Source: Thalassovita mangrovi
GTDB lineage: Bacteria > Pseudomonadota > Alphaproteobacteria > Rhodobacterales > Rhodobacteraceae
Assembly (NCBI RefSeq): GCF_009857745.1
Contig: NZ_WWEN01000002.1
Span: 248,001-312,000, forward strand
Direction: 5' to 3'
DNA length: 64,000 bases
Numbering within the stretch: position 1 is the stretch's first letter; each line of letters starts with the position of its first letter. Below the pieces are notes generated by a model. The model made no database searches. It was not told the DNA's origin and saw nothing but the letters and a program-made list of their open reading frames with translations. This document shows positions 62,445 to 64,000 of this stretch, one piece after another. The position numbers and the translations under genes are program-made.

Positions 62445-63647
62445 ATGAACGCCTATATCTGCGATGCCACCCGGACCCCGATCGGCCGTTACGGCGGTGC
62501 TCTTTCGTCTGTCCGGACCGACGATCTGGCCGCCGCGCCCATCGCCGCGCTGATGGCCCGCAACCCGCAGGTGGACTGGGCCAGCCTTGACGACGTGATC
62601 TATGGCAGCGCCAACCAGGCGGGCGAAGACAACCGCAACGTGGCGCGCATGGCCGCCCTTCTGGCCGGGCTGCCGGTCGATGTGCCGGGCACCACGGTGA
62701 ACCGTCTTTGCGCCAGCGGAATGGACGCCGTGGGCATGGCCGCGCGGGGCATCCGGGCGGGCGATTACGACATGGCAATCGCAGGCGGGGTCGAAAGCAT
62801 GAGCCGCGCGCCCTTCGTGATGCCCAAGGCGGAAGCCGCCTTCACCCGCGCCAATGCCGTTTACGACACCACCATCGGCTGGCGTTTCGTGAACCCGAAG
62901 ATGAAGGCGACCTACGGCATCGATTCCATGCCGCAGACCGCAGATAACGTCGCCGCCGATTACAATATCAGCCGCGAAGACCAAGATGAATTCGCCGCCC
63001 GTTCGCAGGCCCGCTGGGACGCGGCGCACAAGGCTGGGCTGTTCGACGCCGAAATCACCCCGGTTTCGGTGCCGCAGCGCAAGGGCGATCCGATCATCGT
63101 CGACACCGACGAACACCCCCGCCCCGGCACCGATGCCGCGAAACTGGCCAAGCTGCGCGGCGTCAACGGCCCCGACCTCAGCGTCACCGCAGGCAACGCC
63201 TCGGGCGTCAATGACGGCGCGGCGGCGATCCTGCTGGCCAGCGAAGCGGCGGCGGAAAAGAACGGCCTGACCCCGATGGCCCGTGTTGTGGCGATGTCGG
63301 CGGCGGGCGTCGAACCCCGCATCATGGGCATCGGCCCGGTGCCCGCCACCCGCAAGGTGCTGGCGCGCGCGGGCCTGACCATCGACCAGATGGATGTGAT
63401 CGAACTGAACGAAGCCTTCGCCGCACAGGGCCTTGCCACCCTGCGCGAACTGGGCGTCGCCGACGACGCGCCCCATGTGAACCCCAATGGCGGCGCCATC
63501 GCCCTGGGGCACCCCTTGGGCATGTCGGGCGCACGTCTGGTTCTGACGGCGGCTTACCAATTGCAACGCACCGGCGGGCGCTACGCGCTTTGCACCATGT
63601 GCGTCGGCGTCGGTCAGGGCGCGGCCCTGATCATTGAGCGCGTCTGA
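62445..63647 (+). CDS. paaJ: 3-oxoadipyl-CoA thiolase (PaaJ/PcaF type)
   Basis: A 400-aa thiolase. Nucleophile Cys89 lies in [21 protein letters not shown] follows, then NEAFAAQG, the catalytic His in [10 protein letters not shown] and Cys in [10 protein letters not shown]. The full set and length fit thiolase II enzymes such as PcaF/PaaJ, which split 3-oxoadipyl-CoA to succinyl-CoA and acetyl-CoA at the end of the phenylacetate/beta-ketoadipate routes. It is followed by paaA after 19 nt, supporting the phenylacetate role. GGAGGAGG precedes the ATG. Confidence 0.88.
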   Translation: MNAYICDATRTPIGRYGGALSSVRTDDLAAAPIAALMARNPQVDWASLDDVIYGSANQAGEDNRNVARMAALLAGLPVDVPGTTVNRLCASGMDAVGMAARGIRAGDYDMAIAGGVESMSRAPFVMPKAEAAFTRANAVYDTTIGWRFVNPKMKATYGIDSMPQTADNVAADYNISREDQDEFAARSQARWDAAHKAGLFDAEITPVSVPQRKGDPIIVDTDEHPRPGTDAAKLAKLRGVNGPDLSVTAGNASGVNDGAAAILLASEAAAEKNGLTPMARVVAMSAAGVEPRIMGIGPVPATRKVLARAGLTIDQMDVIELNEAFAAQGLATLRELGVADDAPHVNPNGGAIALGHPLGMSGARLVLTAAYQLQRTGGRYALCTMCVGVGQGAALIIERV

Positions 63648-63666
63648 GTTAACGGGAGGACCCAAC

Positions 63667-64000
63667 ATGTATGCACAGATGGTCAAATCCACCGGCGAAG
63701 GGGTGAAGGATCGCGACGCGATGTCCCCCGAGGAAGCCGCGTTTCAGGACAAGGTCGATGCGGATATCAAGATCGAACCGCGCGACTGGATGCCCGAGGG
63801 CTATCGCAAGACGCTGATCCGCCAGATCGGCCAGCACGCCCATTCCGAAATCGTCGGGCAATTGCCCGAAGGCAACTGGATCACCCGCGCCCCCACGCTG
63901 GAACGCAAGATGATCCTCTTGGCCAAGGTGCAGGACGAGGCGGGCCACGGGCTTTACCTCTATTCCGCCGCCGAAACGCTGGGCGTCACCCGCGACGAGC
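63667..64000 (+). CDS. paaA: Phenylacetyl-CoA 1,2-epoxidase subunit PaaA (5' part)
   Basis: The first 111 codons of PaaA, the catalytic subunit of the multicomponent ring-epoxidising oxygenase PaaABC(D)E; the rest lies beyond the window. Visible are [21 protein letters not shown] and the diiron-type segment [23 protein letters not shown] with E-A-G-H supplying metal ligands. The start ATG at 63667 is after GGGAGGA. It indicates that the paa operon continues rightward. Confidence 0.9.
   Translation, partial: MYAQMVKSTGEGVKDRDAMSPEEAAFQDKVDADIKIEPRDWMPEGYRKTLIRQIGQHAHSEIVGQLPEGNWITRAPTLERKMILLAKVQDEAGHGLYLYSAAETLGVTRDE

Overview
The window is a high-GC, densely packed alphaproteobacterial chromosome segment. 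Three things point to the Rhodobacterales (Roseobacter-type): a DMGDH/sarcosine-dehydrogenase-type flavoprotein, two TRAP transporters among catabolic genes, and a 'CCCCCGAGGTATTTTT...AAGATGAAAT' intergenic element that I recall from that group. No rRNA, CRISPR array, insertion sequence or phage structural gene was seen. One tRNA is present (tRNA-Gln, TTG).

Layout. (1) 1-7.6 kb is a Tad/Flp pilus locus: cpaF (3' end), tadB, tadC, a TadG-like protein, flp pilin, cpaA prepilin peptidase, cpaB, cpaE, tadE and tadF. The secretin cpaC and its OmpA partner are not inside it. (2) 7.6-18.5 kb holds housekeeping genes: a DUF938 methyltransferase, an AhpD-like protein, an EF-hand protein, a DMGDH-type oxidoreductase, panC-panB, pirin, gamma-glutamyltransferase, a D-2-hydroxyacid dehydrogenase, an SH3b protein and tRNA-Gln. 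(3) 18.5-24.3 kb looks accessory and starts directly after the tRNA: a secreted RTX metalloprotease flanked by related short repeats, a YqaA membrane protein, a small membrane protein, a serine hydrolase and a CAAX-family membrane protease. (4) 24.6-32.7 kb is a probable orotate/dihydroorotate uptake and use operon: XRE regulator, TRAP transporter (dctPQM), PyrK-like and PyrD class 1B subunits, M20 carbamoylase-type hydrolase, PyrE and a small unknown protein. Matching inverted repeats lie before the regulator and before dctP. (5) 32.8-37.8 kb is a thiamine-precursor/taurine-type ABC transporter with a fused double permease and a 5-formyltetrahydrofolate cyclo-ligase-like protein, divergent from an RpiR regulator across a GTTTCA-N6-TGAAAC palindrome.

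(6) 37.9-51.0 kb is the most unusual part: two operons diverging from a GntR-regulated intergenic region. Leftward are gntR, leuC-like, leuD-like, dctP, dctQ and dctM. Rightward are a tautomerase-SnoaL fusion, hyuB, hyuA, an isochorismatase-fold protein lacking the nucleophilic Cys, an isocitrate-lyase/PEP-mutase-family lyase and a TcuA/fumarate-reductase-like flavoprotein. Read together they suggest import of a carboxylate, ATP-driven hydrolysis of a cyclic amide or related bond, flavin-dependent desaturation, hydration by a non-canonical LeuCD and C-C cleavage. The substrate is unknown to me. (7) 51.0-64.0 kb carries an FtsH-type protease, a DUF3775 protein, an MmgE/PrpD protein, acetoacetyl-CoA synthetase, an AcfC-like binding protein, a second RTX protein whose C-terminal ~200 residues closely resemble those of the metalloprotease, a sulfatase-superfamily hydrolase with a CxSxR active-site motif, and the start of a phenylacetate operon (paaJ/pcaF-type thiolase, then paaA cut by the window end).

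All functional names come from recognising motifs and family resemblance by eye; no database search was possible.
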